Below, in pieces: positions 16,894-24,710 of a DNA stretch of 64,000 nucleotides. Origin of the DNA: Lysinibacillus fusiformis (lineage in GTDB: Bacteria; Bacillota; Bacilli; Bacillales_A; Planococcaceae). Where the stretch lies: positions 1 to 64,000 of the forward strand of contig NZ_PDFK01000008.1 in NCBI RefSeq assembly GCF_002845985.1, given 5' to 3'. A model generated the notes under the pieces. It had not been told where the DNA came from and searched no databases. It worked only from the letters and a program-made list of their open reading frames with translations. The stretch's first letter is position 1. Every line of letters begins with the position of its first letter. The position numbers and the translations under genes were made by a program.

Positions 16894-18366
16894 TACATAT
16901 GCACTTATAAATACTCGTAGCTTTTCAAAATGATCGTCAATCAATAAATACTTTTTGTAGATTTCCATTAATTTCTCAAAAAGCTCATAGTGCTCTGTTA
17001 CAAATAAAATCTTTAAAATATTTAATAGATGGAGAGAGGCACTTTGAGCTACAAAATAATAAGGAGCCTCTGATTGGCGATAATGTTGACGCCATTCTTC
17101 CACAGATAACCCAATATGCTGTAATGAATTATTAACGTGTAATGCAATATCCTGCTGAACATATGCCTCAATTGCAATCAATTGTTCATTGCTACAACTC
17201 CCCTCCACTAATGCTGCATGTATTTTTTTATTGGATGCTAGTACATGCTCTTTTAAAAGGACTAACCCCTCTTGATAACGTCCCATTCTTACGTAATGAT
17301 CCAGCAATATAGCATACAAATTCTCTAAAAAATTTAGTTCATAGTTTTTAATAATTGCAGGAGGAGTCGGCTTACGATTTGGTAGTAACTCTTTATATTC
17401 AAGCATTATCTCGATTGCATAATTATTAAGTCGCTCATCCTCTAATAAATATTCCCCATATTGAATAACTAATTCATTATCCTTCTCCTGATGTGCTATA
17501 TGAAATAGTAGATAGGCTATTAACACTTTTTCCTTCTCCGTTAATGCATACATTGAATAGCGCCAATCCGCCTCAAAGGACGTAATAAGTGCCTTCACAC
17601 AGTTATTATCTCCCTCAGCCAATCGGTAGTGTACAACAATTTGATAAAGACGTAACTGTTTTTTTGCCAAACAGCTAGCATTGTGCTTATCCACATGAGT
17701 TATACACTTATCCAGTATCGTTTTATAGTTATTCACAAAGTTATCCACATGTTCACAATTTTCTTTCATAGATTGCTCAAAATGTCCCATTATTTCATAA
17801 AGAAATGTGAATTGCTCTAAGGGTCTGTGGATAAGCAGTGAATAAACCTTTTTTGTAAAAAGCCAATGCCAAAAAGATGCATGCTCTTTATACATCATAT
17901 GCACTAAATATTCATCTTGAAATTTATATAAAATAATTGTTTGTAGTTCATTAACTGGCATTGCTATTTGCATTCGTTTCCCAAAAACTAGCCAAATTAG
18001 TCGTTCTAAGTCTATTGTGTGTTGCGCAAAGAGTTGCTCAAAAAAAGTTTCTTTTCCTTTTTGTGTATAAAAAAAAGCATTGAGCCGTTCATTCACAAAT
18101 TTTGCATCTAAGCCATATTTGTCAAAATACATTTGCATTTCTGTTGATACACGACCCCAATATTTACGAGCTGTGGAAAAGGCAATATTCTTAGCCGTTT
18201 CTTCATTTACTAAAAATAGCTTTGGTGAAAGCGAAGTACCAAGTATTTTTGGATCTTCCTGCAGATTTGACTCTGCCTCCAGCCATGTTGCTAGTAAATT
18301 TTCAGCACCCTTTTCACTTTTTTGTTTATAAGCCATGAATAATTGCTCATCACAGTCCAACAGCAT
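16891..18366 (-). CDS. Hypothetical alpha-helical protein; gene carries a DnaA-box cluster
   Basis: I do not recognise this protein of about 491 residues. The start at MLLDCDEQLF (18366) has GGGAGG about 10 bases ahead; an upstream ATG at 18417 has no good site. It is almost wholly helical with no signal peptide or membrane segment. The second half (about 250-490) has TPR-like antiparallel helices (VVHYRLAEGDNN, AYLLFHIAHQEKDNELVIQYGEYLLEDERL, LYAILLDHYVRMGRYQEGL). A TPR-like scaffold or phosphatase/regulator role is conceivable but unproven. It has no operon partner. Its coding sequence contains three perfect TTATCCACA sites within 150 bases (see 17688-17834). Confidence 0.75.
   Translation of the reverse strand: MLLDCDEQLFMAYKQKSEKGAENLLATWLEAESNLQEDPKILGTSLSPKLFLVNEETAKNIAFSTARKYWGRVSTEMQMYFDKYGLDAKFVNERLNAFFYTQKGKETFFEQLFAQHTIDLERLIWLVFGKRMQIAMPVNELQTIILYKFQDEYLVHMMYKEHASFWHWLFTKKVYSLLIHRPLEQFTFLYEIMGHFEQSMKENCEHVDNFVNNYKTILDKCITHVDKHNASCLAKKQLRLYQIVVHYRLAEGDNNCVKALITSFEADWRYSMYALTEKEKVLIAYLLFHIAHQEKDNELVIQYGEYLLEDERLNNYAIEIMLEYKELLPNRKPTPPAIIKNYELNFLENLYAILLDHYVRMGRYQEGLVLLKEHVLASNKKIHAALVEGSCSNEQLIAIEAYVQQDIALHVNNSLQHIGLSVEEWRQHYRQSEAPYYFVAQSASLHLLNILKILFVTEHYELFEKLMEIYKKYLLIDDHFEKLRVFISAYV
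17688..17834. promoter_or_regulatory. DnaA-box cluster inside hypothetical gene
   Basis: Perfect DnaA boxes TTATCCACA occur at 17688-17696 (+), 17741-17749 (+) and 17826-17834 (-, as TGTGGATAA). Close variants are TTATTCACA at 17729-17737, TTATACACT at 17700-17708 and TTATCCAGT at 17708-17716. Three perfect copies in about 150 bases is far above chance; roughly one copy is expected in the whole window. B. subtilis has DnaA-box clusters away from oriC that titrate DnaA, and this may be one. No dnaA, dnaN or AT-rich unwinding element is adjacent. Confidence 0.55.
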
Positions 18367-18526
18367 AAAATTGGAGCCTCCCATCAAATTCGGCCAACAA
18401 AGATCTTCCCCTATCATTCAAATACATGTTTTTAACACTCTTTCTTCAATATAACAAATCTTAAGTAAAATATGCTAAAAAATTAGTGATATGCCTAGCT
18501 AAAATGTTCTCAAACAAAAAAGAACC

Positions 18527-18560
18527 ACCTATCAAGTGAATACACTTCATAGATGGAAAT
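18527..18560 (-). terminator. Terminator after HPP-family gene
   Basis: On the minus strand CCATCTATGAAGTG pairs with CACTTGATAGGTGG (a few mismatches), followed by TTCTTTTTTG. Confidence 0.75.
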
Positions 18561-18565
18561 CTCCA

Positions 18566-19120
18566 TCACCAAAATAGTGGATATTTTCTTTTTTCACGTA
18601 AATTATTTATCAACAATCCGAAAAATACAATAATGACAGCTCCAATTAACACAGGTGTTACTAAATAACTCCAACCATAGCCTCCTAAAATAATAATTAT
18701 AGGATTGGCACCTGCCGGCGGATGGATAATGCCCAGGAAGGCCATAAAAAATATTGTTAGCCCTACGCCTAAACTAATAGACAGCATACTCGAGCCTAAT
18801 AGTGCATACATAGCCAAACCAATAAAGGCGGAAATGAAATGGCCGCCAATAATATTTCGAGGCTGAGATAACGGTGCATTCCAGACGACAAATACAAGTA
18901 CACAGCTACCACCAAGTGAAGCCATTAGCCAAGGTGCCTCTGTAAAATTTGTTAGCCATAGCAAAACAAAAATACATATTAAGCCGCCTATTGCTCCCGT
19001 GATGGCATCAGCAAAATTTGTTCGAGAGGGGGCATGTCCCCCTCCTCTCATTTTTAATATAAAAGGTTTTATACTATTCTTTTTCTCTATTTTATTTTCC
19101 ACACCAAAAAACTCTGTCAT
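18566..19120 (-). CDS. HPP-family membrane protein
   Basis: A 184-residue membrane protein with about four to five helices after a cytoplasmic N-terminus. The family-defining block HPPAGANP is near residue 135, with the AP-LSQPRNIIGGH segment before it. HPP proteins have been linked to nitrite transport in plants and cyanobacteria; the bacterial role is mostly undefined. It is monocistronic with its own terminator. The upstream ribosome binding site is weak (GTTGGTG). A nitrogen-compound transport role beside the formamidase-family gene is only a guess. Confidence 0.85.
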   Translation of the reverse strand: MTEFFGVENKIEKKNSIKPFILKMRGGGHAPSRTNFADAITGAIGGLICIFVLLWLTNFTEAPWLMASLGGSCVLVFVVWNAPLSQPRNIIGGHFISAFIGLAMYALLGSSMLSISLGVGLTIFFMAFLGIIHPPAGANPIIIILGGYGWSYLVTPVLIGAVIIVFFGLLINNLREKRKYPLFW

Positions 19121-19270
19121 TCGACACCAACTTTTCTATGCTACGTTCTATTTAAATTCGGTTAGGCTAATCATTTTTAAACTTTACCTATTATATCAAC
19201 ACAACATTAGAATTCAATCTAAACTTCATATTTCAGACAAATTCTTACTTTGCCACCCCATAACCCATAC

Positions 19271-19303
19271 AAAAAAGCAAACCTTTAACAGTTTGCTTTA
19301 GAA
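19271..19303 (-). terminator. Terminator after acetamidase/formamidase gene
   Basis: On the minus strand AAAGCAAAC pairs with GTTTGCTTT around an 8-base loop, followed by a T run. Confidence 0.8.
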
Positions 19304-19315
19304 TGAATTCATCTA

Positions 19316-20674
19316 TTAATCATATTGCTTTTTCACTGTCTTATAAATTCGTACCTTTTTCAATATCGTTTTAGGTACTTGGAAGGTTGCTGTGACAACT
19401 CCTGGATGACGTCCAATTTCAATGGAACCTGTTATCGTCGCTCTATTTAATACTTCTGGCTCACTCATCTCAAATAACTTTGCAGCTCTCTGGACTGCAT
19501 TATCCGTAGCCTCATTTAGCGTTTTTCCAGAACCAATCATAGATACAGGGAATGCTTCCTCTACCTGTTTCACACCGAACTCCTCTGCTAGCTCTCGTGC
19601 ACGGCGCTTTTCTTCCTTCGTAAAGGGCTTTGCTGTATAAGGTAAATCTTCTTCGTTTGGTAATAACACTGGGCCTTCCAATGCTACTTTTTTCAAGACA
19701 CTAACTTGTAGCTGTACAATACCAGCTACATCTGTTGTATGCCCTGCAACCTCCCCATCTCCCTGCATAGCATGCATATCCCCAATATAGACACCGCCAC
19801 CTGGAACCTTTACAGGACAAATAATCGTTGCCCCTTCGCGTACTCTACTTATATCCATATGACCATCGGTACGATGTAAATCCAATTCATCTTGTGTAAA
19901 GGCATATTCATGCGGTGCTCCAATTAAGAACGAACCAAAATCACCAGCATTATGAGAATCCGGCATTGCTTTTGAAGGGGTTGTACCAAGCTGTCCTAAA
20001 AAAGGTCGCATTCTCGCCATTATACCTACTAGGTCGCTTGGTGCTAATGCAACAACTGGATTTTGTACAGAATTTTCAGGTGTTCTCATGTAATTTTTAG
20101 CATCAAGGGCGATACGGCGAGCCCCCTCTCTTCCAACAGTGACACCTATTTGGCCTTTTTGATCAAGGGCCATTGTATAGCCGTTTATCATTTTAAATGG
20201 TGCCGTTTCTGTATCACAGGTTGAACAGCGAATCGCTTGTGGACCTATCCCTTTGACAATTGTGCTTGGATGTAACTTGCCACAACCTGGGCATTTGACA
20301 GAAACGAACGGGTCGCCAATGAATCGATCTATAATCGCCTCATCGTAACCTGACGAGGTTGCCAGAGATGTGACCTGAATAGATTTAATTTTTATGACGA
20401 TGGCGTCACCCACCTCAGCGCCTTCTACAAAAACAGGCTTTGTTACTTCGTGTCCCCCACGAATAGTAGGTGTAAGCATTGGTCCCCAGCATCCAGGTGC
20501 TGTATTGGCAATGATCGTTCCACCGTCTTTAATGGGCCCTAACATCTTCTGTGAAGGATCTAAAATACCATCAATGAACTCATTTACGAACAATGTCTCA
20601 GCGGCTTGCGGTTGCTGTATAAAGTCATCATTTTCTAATCCTTCCTTTTCAAGCACATGCAATTCGTTTGTCAT
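19316..20674 (-). CDS. Acetamidase/formamidase-family protein with zinc-ribbon-like insert
   Basis: A 452-residue FmdA/AmdA-family protein, predicted to hydrolyse short-chain amides (formamide or acetamide) to ammonia and the acid. Family blocks are APGCWGPMLTPTIRGG, GGVYIGDMHAMQGDGEV and GHTTDVAG. An unusual segment carries CPGC (128-131) and CSTC (150-153), which looks like a small zinc ribbon inserted in the N-terminal half. Many family members I recall lack it. AGGAGTG precedes the ATG. It is monocistronic with no amide transporter adjacent. The substrate may differ from simple amides. Confidence 0.85.
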   Translation of the reverse strand: MTNELHVLEKEGLENDDFIQQPQAAETLFVNEFIDGILDPSQKMLGPIKDGGTIIANTAPGCWGPMLTPTIRGGHEVTKPVFVEGAEVGDAIVIKIKSIQVTSLATSSGYDEAIIDRFIGDPFVSVKCPGCGKLHPSTIVKGIGPQAIRCSTCDTETAPFKMINGYTMALDQKGQIGVTVGREGARRIALDAKNYMRTPENSVQNPVVALAPSDLVGIMARMRPFLGQLGTTPSKAMPDSHNAGDFGSFLIGAPHEYAFTQDELDLHRTDGHMDISRVREGATIICPVKVPGGGVYIGDMHAMQGDGEVAGHTTDVAGIVQLQVSVLKKVALEGPVLLPNEEDLPYTAKPFTKEEKRRARELAEEFGVKQVEEAFPVSMIGSGKTLNEATDNAVQRAAKLFEMSEPEVLNRATITGSIEIGRHPGVVTATFQVPKTILKKVRIYKTVKKQYD

Positions 20675-20724
20675 TTTTCGTCACACTCCTGGTTCTAATT
20701 TTTATGTAAGTGTTATATGTTAAA

Positions 20725-20754
20725 AACGCTCTCCACATTTGCAGAGAGCTATTT
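20725..20754 (-). terminator. Terminator after YvbH-like gene
   Basis: GCTCTC and GAGAGC form a stem around a 10-base loop. On the minus strand a GTTTTTAAC run follows. Confidence 0.7.
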
Positions 20755-20757
20755 TTA

Positions 20758-21372
20758 TCAATTGTTTATGTATAAATCAAAAATATGTGAGAAGTCTTCT
20801 TTTTTGTACTTATCTTTATGATCGATCATCCAAGTACTCGCAAAGCGTGTGATTTCCTCGAATGACGTAGATGGGGAAATGTTATCATTGCCCATCCGTC
20901 CAAGTGATGAAGAAGCAATGTTTAAGCTTTTTTCTGCTACCTCTAGCTTATAGGCATTGTGTTTTTGCTCATAGCTAATAGCATGTAGTGCTTTATAGAG
21001 GTCTTTAATGTCATCAATAAAGCGTTTATGGATGTCGATGGATAGTGGAGAATTACCAATTGTAAACTTAATTTCGACATCAAGGTCAATTGTTCCTGCT
21101 GTTTCTAGAAAAACATCTGTAATGGCATACATAGAATAGTCATAGCGTCGCAATAATCTTTTTTTACTCATGGCACTCTCGCCATCTACATGAATAATGG
21201 CACGATTCGTAAAGCAGTACTCATCTGCCTTCGTTTTAATTAAAAAATATATTTTTTCGTCAATTTCATGTAAGATAAAATCATCTGCATCTGTTTTATC
21301 ATAATCCACTTGTGGCACAACTACTCCAATATCTGAAAGTCCAAGTGCATCTGCTGCTATTTTTTTGAACAC
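20758..21372 (-). CDS. PH-domain protein, YvbH family
   Basis: A protein of about 204 residues. AGGAGG lies only one base from the first ATG (21378) but 7 bases from a GTG at 21372. I use the GTG, giving MFKKIAADALGLSDIG, the typical YvbH opening. Residues about 10-125 fit a bacterial pleckstrin-homology domain (IGVVVPQVDYDKTDADDF, YFLIKTKADEYCFTNRAII). The C-terminal helical part (about 130-204) fits the YvbH oligomerisation region. No enzymatic role is known. It is cytoplasmic, perhaps a membrane-associated stress protein. Confidence 0.75.
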   Translation of the reverse strand: MFKKIAADALGLSDIGVVVPQVDYDKTDADDFILHEIDEKIYFLIKTKADEYCFTNRAIIHVDGESAMSKKRLLRRYDYSMYAITDVFLETAGTIDLDVEIKFTIGNSPLSIDIHKRFIDDIKDLYKALHAISYEQKHNAYKLEVAEKSLNIASSSLGRMGNDNISPSTSFEEITRFASTWMIDHKDKYKKEDFSHIFDLYINN

Positions 21373-21555
21373 CGTCATTCCTCCTAAATCGTCATACTCC
21401 TTTTACGCTTTAGAAACTGTAAAAGTTTCATAACACATTCCCCTACTGTATACAAATTTTCATATAATCAATACTTCATTTCCTCTTTCATGTATATTTC
21501 ATTTATAATGATTGTCAGAAAAGGATTCTTCCAAATCGAAAGGTCGTGTGAATAA

Positions 21556-22278
21556 GTGCAAGAACCAACTATATTAGTAGTGGATGATGAGGCTGATTTA
21601 GCTAATCTGTTAAAAGTAAGCTTACAAAAAGAGGGCTACAAACAAATTTATACGGCTGGCTCCATTCATGATGCTTGGACAAGCTTTCAACTAACAAAAC
21701 CAGATATTGTACTGCTAGATGTCATGCTTCCAGATGGTGAGGGCTACGATTTATGTAGACGTATCCGTGAAGTCTCACATGTGCCTGTACTTTTCATGTC
21801 TGCTAAAAACGAGGAAATTGATAAAATTTTAGGGCTAGCCATTGGTGGAGACGATTACATTACTAAGCCTTTTAGCCCTAAAGAGGTTGCCTATCGTGTA
21901 AAGGCCCAATTACGAAGAGCTGGCTACCAAACTCAAGATACTGCTCCGAGCCTTACCAAGAAAGCACTACAGCATGGACCATTCCAGCTGAATACCGATG
22001 AAACTGAAGTTCATAAAGATGGCGTTTTATTGGAGTTAACGGCAAAGGAAATTGGTTTAATGGCGTGCTTTATGCACAATCCTAATCGAATTTTAAGTAA
22101 AGAAACGCTGTTCGAACGTGTCTGGGGAGAGGACTTTTTCGGTTCAGATAATACAGTCATGGTGCATATCCGTCGTTTGCGTGAAAAAATCGAGCAGGAT
22201 GCCTCAAAACCTCTGTATATCACCACTGTTAAAGGACTTGGTTATAAATTCGTCGTACCAAAAGAGGCACAAGAATGA
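21556..22278 (+). CDS. OmpR/PhoB-family response regulator
   Basis: A 240-residue response regulator starting at GTG. The receiver domain (1-120) has the acidic pair D10/D11, phospho-acceptor Asp55 (VLLDVMLPDG) and the lysine block YITKPFSPKE. The C-terminal winged helix (about 140-235) has KEIGLMACFMHNPNRILSKE and VMVHIRRLREKIE. It overlaps the downstream kinase by four bases (ATGA), so the two are translationally coupled. The neighbouring yxdLM-yxeA genes are separated by the repeat region and read on the other strand, so they are not clearly its targets. Confidence 0.94.
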   Translation: MQEPTILVVDDEADLANLLKVSLQKEGYKQIYTAGSIHDAWTSFQLTKPDIVLLDVMLPDGEGYDLCRRIREVSHVPVLFMSAKNEEIDKILGLAIGGDDYITKPFSPKEVAYRVKAQLRRAGYQTQDTAPSLTKKALQHGPFQLNTDETEVHKDGVLLELTAKEIGLMACFMHNPNRILSKETLFERVWGEDFFGSDNTVMVHIRRLREKIEQDASKPLYITTVKGLGYKFVVPKEAQE

Positions 22279-23660
22279 AGTGGAGATTAACAGCGCGTTT
22301 CCTCCTTTCTGTACTTTCTATTGTCATCATCGTTATTTTTGTCAATACTGCCATTCTAGTAGGTCTGCTCACTTATCGGTTAGCTACTGATTCTGATGGT
22401 GCTTCTGCAACTAAAGAAGAAAACTTTGTACGCGAATTCCAAAAATATATCGAAATTAAAAATGGGGTTCCCTCAATAAGTGCAGATGGGCTTGAACATT
22501 TGCATCTGCGAAATGCTTGGATTCAATTACTTGATGTAAATGGTCAAGTTATTGACGCCCATTTTGTACCAGAAAAAGCACTCTCGCACTATACACCCAT
22601 CGACTTAATTCAGGTATATAAATATAAAGAATTTGATTCTAATACTACGGTTTATATTGGCAATAAGGATGATTTTAGTTATTTAATTGGCATTCAAGGT
22701 AGTGGTGTTACAAGATATGTTATGCATTTTTCTGGCACATCAATCTTACAGTTTATCGGGAAATTCGGCTTGTTCATCGTTATTGCGGACTTGTTAGTAG
22801 CAACATTGGTAGGCTGGCTTTTTGGGCGCACATTAACGAAGCCTCTTTATGCGATGATTGAACGAATTCACCATTTAAAAGATCATAAACATTCGTCCGA
22901 CAAAGCGCCTGGAGGAGTTTACAAGCCTGTTTTTGAAAATCTAAATGAAGTATCACTAGAACTAGCTGCCCATGAACAAGAGAGAAAGAGACTAGAAGTT
23001 ATGCGTGAGGAATGGATTAGTAATGTTTCACACGATATGAAAACACCACTTGCCTCTATTCGTGGCTACGCAGAGCTATTGAATGATGAAAAATTGCCAC
23101 CTAGTGAGCAAACAGAGTACGCAAAAATTATAGAAAAACAATCATTGCATATGCAAGATCTATTAGATGATTTAAATTTAACAATGCGTTTAAGACATCA
23201 ACGGCTTCCTCTCACATTAAAAAAAGTGAATATGGTGCCATTTATTCGTGAAATTGTAATCGATACATTGAATACACCACAATATGAGCTTGCTAATCTT
23301 GAGTTTGAGACAGCCACCGAGGACAGTCTGCATCAAATTGACGAGCACTTTATGCGCAGAGCTATTATGAACTTTTTACACAATGCCATCCTTCATAATG
23401 CTCCTGATGTTTCCGTACTTGTGTCAGTTGATGAAGATTCTATTACGATTTCCGATAATGGTAGAGGGATCGCAGCAGAGGATCTGGAACATATTTTTGA
23501 ACGCTATTACCGAGGTACAAATACGGAAAAAACAACTGGCACTGGTTTAGGTACAGCTATTGCTAGAGATATTATCGAGGCCCATGGAGGAACCGTAAGT
23601 ATCAGCTCTGAAGAAGGGAAAGGTACAAGCGTTAACATTTATTTAAAAAGGAATACCTAA
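22275..23660 (+). CDS. HAMP-containing sensor histidine kinase
   Basis: A 461-residue membrane kinase, partner of the preceding response regulator. TM1 at about 10-33, an extracytoplasmic sensor of about 120 residues (40-155), TM2 at about 160-184 and a HAMP domain precede the HisKA box (SNVSHDMKTPLASIRGYAEL, His253). The ATPase domain carries N (FLHNAILHN), G1 (DNGRGI), F and G2 (TGTGLGTAIA) boxes. The large outer domain argues against a Bce/Yxd-type intramembrane kinase, so it is unlikely to be the dedicated sensor for the nearby Yxd-like transporter. The signal is unknown. Confidence 0.93.
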   Translation: MKWRLTARFLLSVLSIVIIVIFVNTAILVGLLTYRLATDSDGASATKEENFVREFQKYIEIKNGVPSISADGLEHLHLRNAWIQLLDVNGQVIDAHFVPEKALSHYTPIDLIQVYKYKEFDSNTTVYIGNKDDFSYLIGIQGSGVTRYVMHFSGTSILQFIGKFGLFIVIADLLVATLVGWLFGRTLTKPLYAMIERIHHLKDHKHSSDKAPGGVYKPVFENLNEVSLELAAHEQERKRLEVMREEWISNVSHDMKTPLASIRGYAELLNDEKLPPSEQTEYAKIIEKQSLHMQDLLDDLNLTMRLRHQRLPLTLKKVNMVPFIREIVIDTLNTPQYELANLEFETATEDSLHQIDEHFMRRAIMNFLHNAILHNAPDVSVLVSVDEDSITISDNGRGIAAEDLEHIFERYYRGTNTEKTTGTGLGTAIARDIIEAHGGTVSISSEEGKGTSVNIYLKRNT

Positions 23661-23763
23661 TAAACGAAAACCCAAAATTTAACTAGCAGCATTCTTTGAA
23701 AAACGATAAATTTCAAACATACTTTTGGCACTGGCGCTTCGTAACACTTCGCTTTCGTGCAGA

Positions 23764-23797
23764 AAAGGGGTGTCTCAAATAACTTTTGAGACACCCC
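23764..23797 (-). terminator. Long hairpin terminator
   Basis: GGGGTGTCTCAAA and TTTGAGACACCCC form a perfect 13-bp stem with a 5-base loop. The T-rich side (TTTTCT) is on the minus strand, so it could end transcription of the yxd operon after the repeats. It may also catch read-through from the kinase gene. Confidence 0.75.
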
Positions 23798-23848
23798 TCA
23801 GAGTGTTGAAAAACAAAACTATCCATAGCATTTTTGTGAAAGGTGAAA

Positions 23849-23980
23849 ATGGATTTCCGCTGCAGGCTACTTGCTTTCCTGTGGGCGAGCGCCGAGCCGC
23901 TTCCTCCGCTACCGCTCCGTTTAGAGGCTCGCCTGTCTCGCTATCCCACGGGAGTCAAGTAGCCCTCCACTCTAATCCAC
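23849..23980 (+). repeat. Bacillaceae intergenic repeat, copy A
   Basis: It begins GGATTTCCGCTGCAGG, has an internal GAGCCGCTTCCTCCGCTACC, and ends near CTCCACTCTAATCCAC. It matches the reverse complement of 24167-24300 along its length (shared ATTTCCG, GAGCCGCTTC, CTCCACTC-AATC blocks). I recall similar GC-rich repeats scattered between genes in Bacillus and Lysinibacillus genomes. They are not an IS: there is no transposase and no clear target duplication. Confidence 0.75.
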
Positions 23981-24166
23981 AAAAGTGTTACCTTTTTAGC
24001 AAAGGTTTTTAAATAAAGTGAAGGTGTTCACTTCTCTTTATGGAGAGGTGTTGTCACGTATCACTTCTCCACATTGAAAATAAGAGCTTATCCCCTCTAA
24101 GAATACAGATAATGGGCTATTTGATCGCTATACTCCTATGAAAAAAGTAAAGACACTTTGCAGAAT

Positions 24167-24300
24167 GGTTGATTGGAGTGGAGCCAGCGTCACTCCTAGG
24201 GGATTTAGCGTCACAGATGAGACCCTGGAACGAGCGTAATTGAGTGAAGCGGCTCATCGGACGCCCCCTGGAAAGGGCGCTGGCGGAACGGAAATCAACC
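24167..24300 (-). repeat. Bacillaceae intergenic repeat, copy B (inverted)
   Basis: Its reverse complement begins GGTTGATTTCCGTTCCGCC and ends CTCCACTCCAATCAACC, aligned to copy A with many substitutions. Its end plus the flank to 24347 is almost identical to bases 1-89. It ends almost at the yxeA stop codon (24349). Confidence 0.75.
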
Positions 24301-24348
24301 TCTCACCTTGCTAAAGATTCTTTTTCTGCTATTGACATCACCTTTTTG

Positions 24349-24708
24349 CTATTTCATTTGATCTTGCACCTTTGCAGGTAACTCGTGGAATTTTACTTCA
24401 TCAAATGAAGAGACTTCCGTTTCCTTTTTCACGTAAAGCTTTAAATAAGCATCCTGGCGTAAATTTTTGTGGGCTGAAAACTTTAATGTTTTTTCTTCGC
24501 CATTTTTATTGTAAGCAGGTAGCTCGTACCAGTACATTTTAAAGATTTCACCGCTATCAACCTTATACTCCTCTACTTCTCCCTCAGCTGTAATATGGAC
24601 ATAGTATGTGTCTTTATTTAACCGATTAAAGTCTACAGTCATCAATACAACCAATCCTGCCACGAATAAGATGAACAATGCACCTATTCCGAAAAATACT
24701 TTTTTCAT
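24349..24708 (-). CDS. yxeA: YxeA-family small secreted/membrane protein
   Basis: A 119-residue DUF1093/YxeA-family protein with an N-terminal hydrophobic segment (about 5-25) and an extracellular domain of about 90 residues (TYYVHITAEGEVEEYK, YEYKVDSG-type beta pattern). It follows the permease by two bases. The order ATPase-permease-yxeA matches the B. subtilis yxdLM-yxeA cluster, induced by cationic peptides such as LL-37. The function of YxeA itself is not established. The C-terminus abuts repeat copy B. Confidence 0.85.
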   Translation of the reverse strand: MKKVFFGIGALFILFVAGLVVLMTVDFNRLNKDTYYVHITAEGEVEEYKVDSGEIFKMYWYELPAYNKNGEEKTLKFSAHKNLRQDAYLKLYVKKETEVSSFDEVKFHELPAKVQDQMK

Positions 24709-24710
24709 AT

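Larger units (their letters stand above)
23661..24348. other. Non-coding region built of inverted repeat copies
   Basis: This 690-bp stretch holds a hairpin at 23767-23797 and two oppositely oriented copies of a Bacillaceae-type repeat (23849-23980 and 24167-24300) around an unrelated 186-base spacer. A short plus-strand ORF (23725-24012) runs through the repeat and looks spurious. Confidence 0.8.

Noticed and set aside
23725-24012. Plus-strand 95-codon ORF
   Set aside because: It runs through the hairpin and repeat copy A, so the frame is a by-product of the repeat's low stop-codon density.
21556-24708. Two-component system as the direct sensor of yxdLM-yxeA
   Set aside because: The kinase has a 120-residue outer domain and HAMP, unlike the short-loop BceS/YxdK kinases. 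It is also separated by repeats and oppositely oriented.
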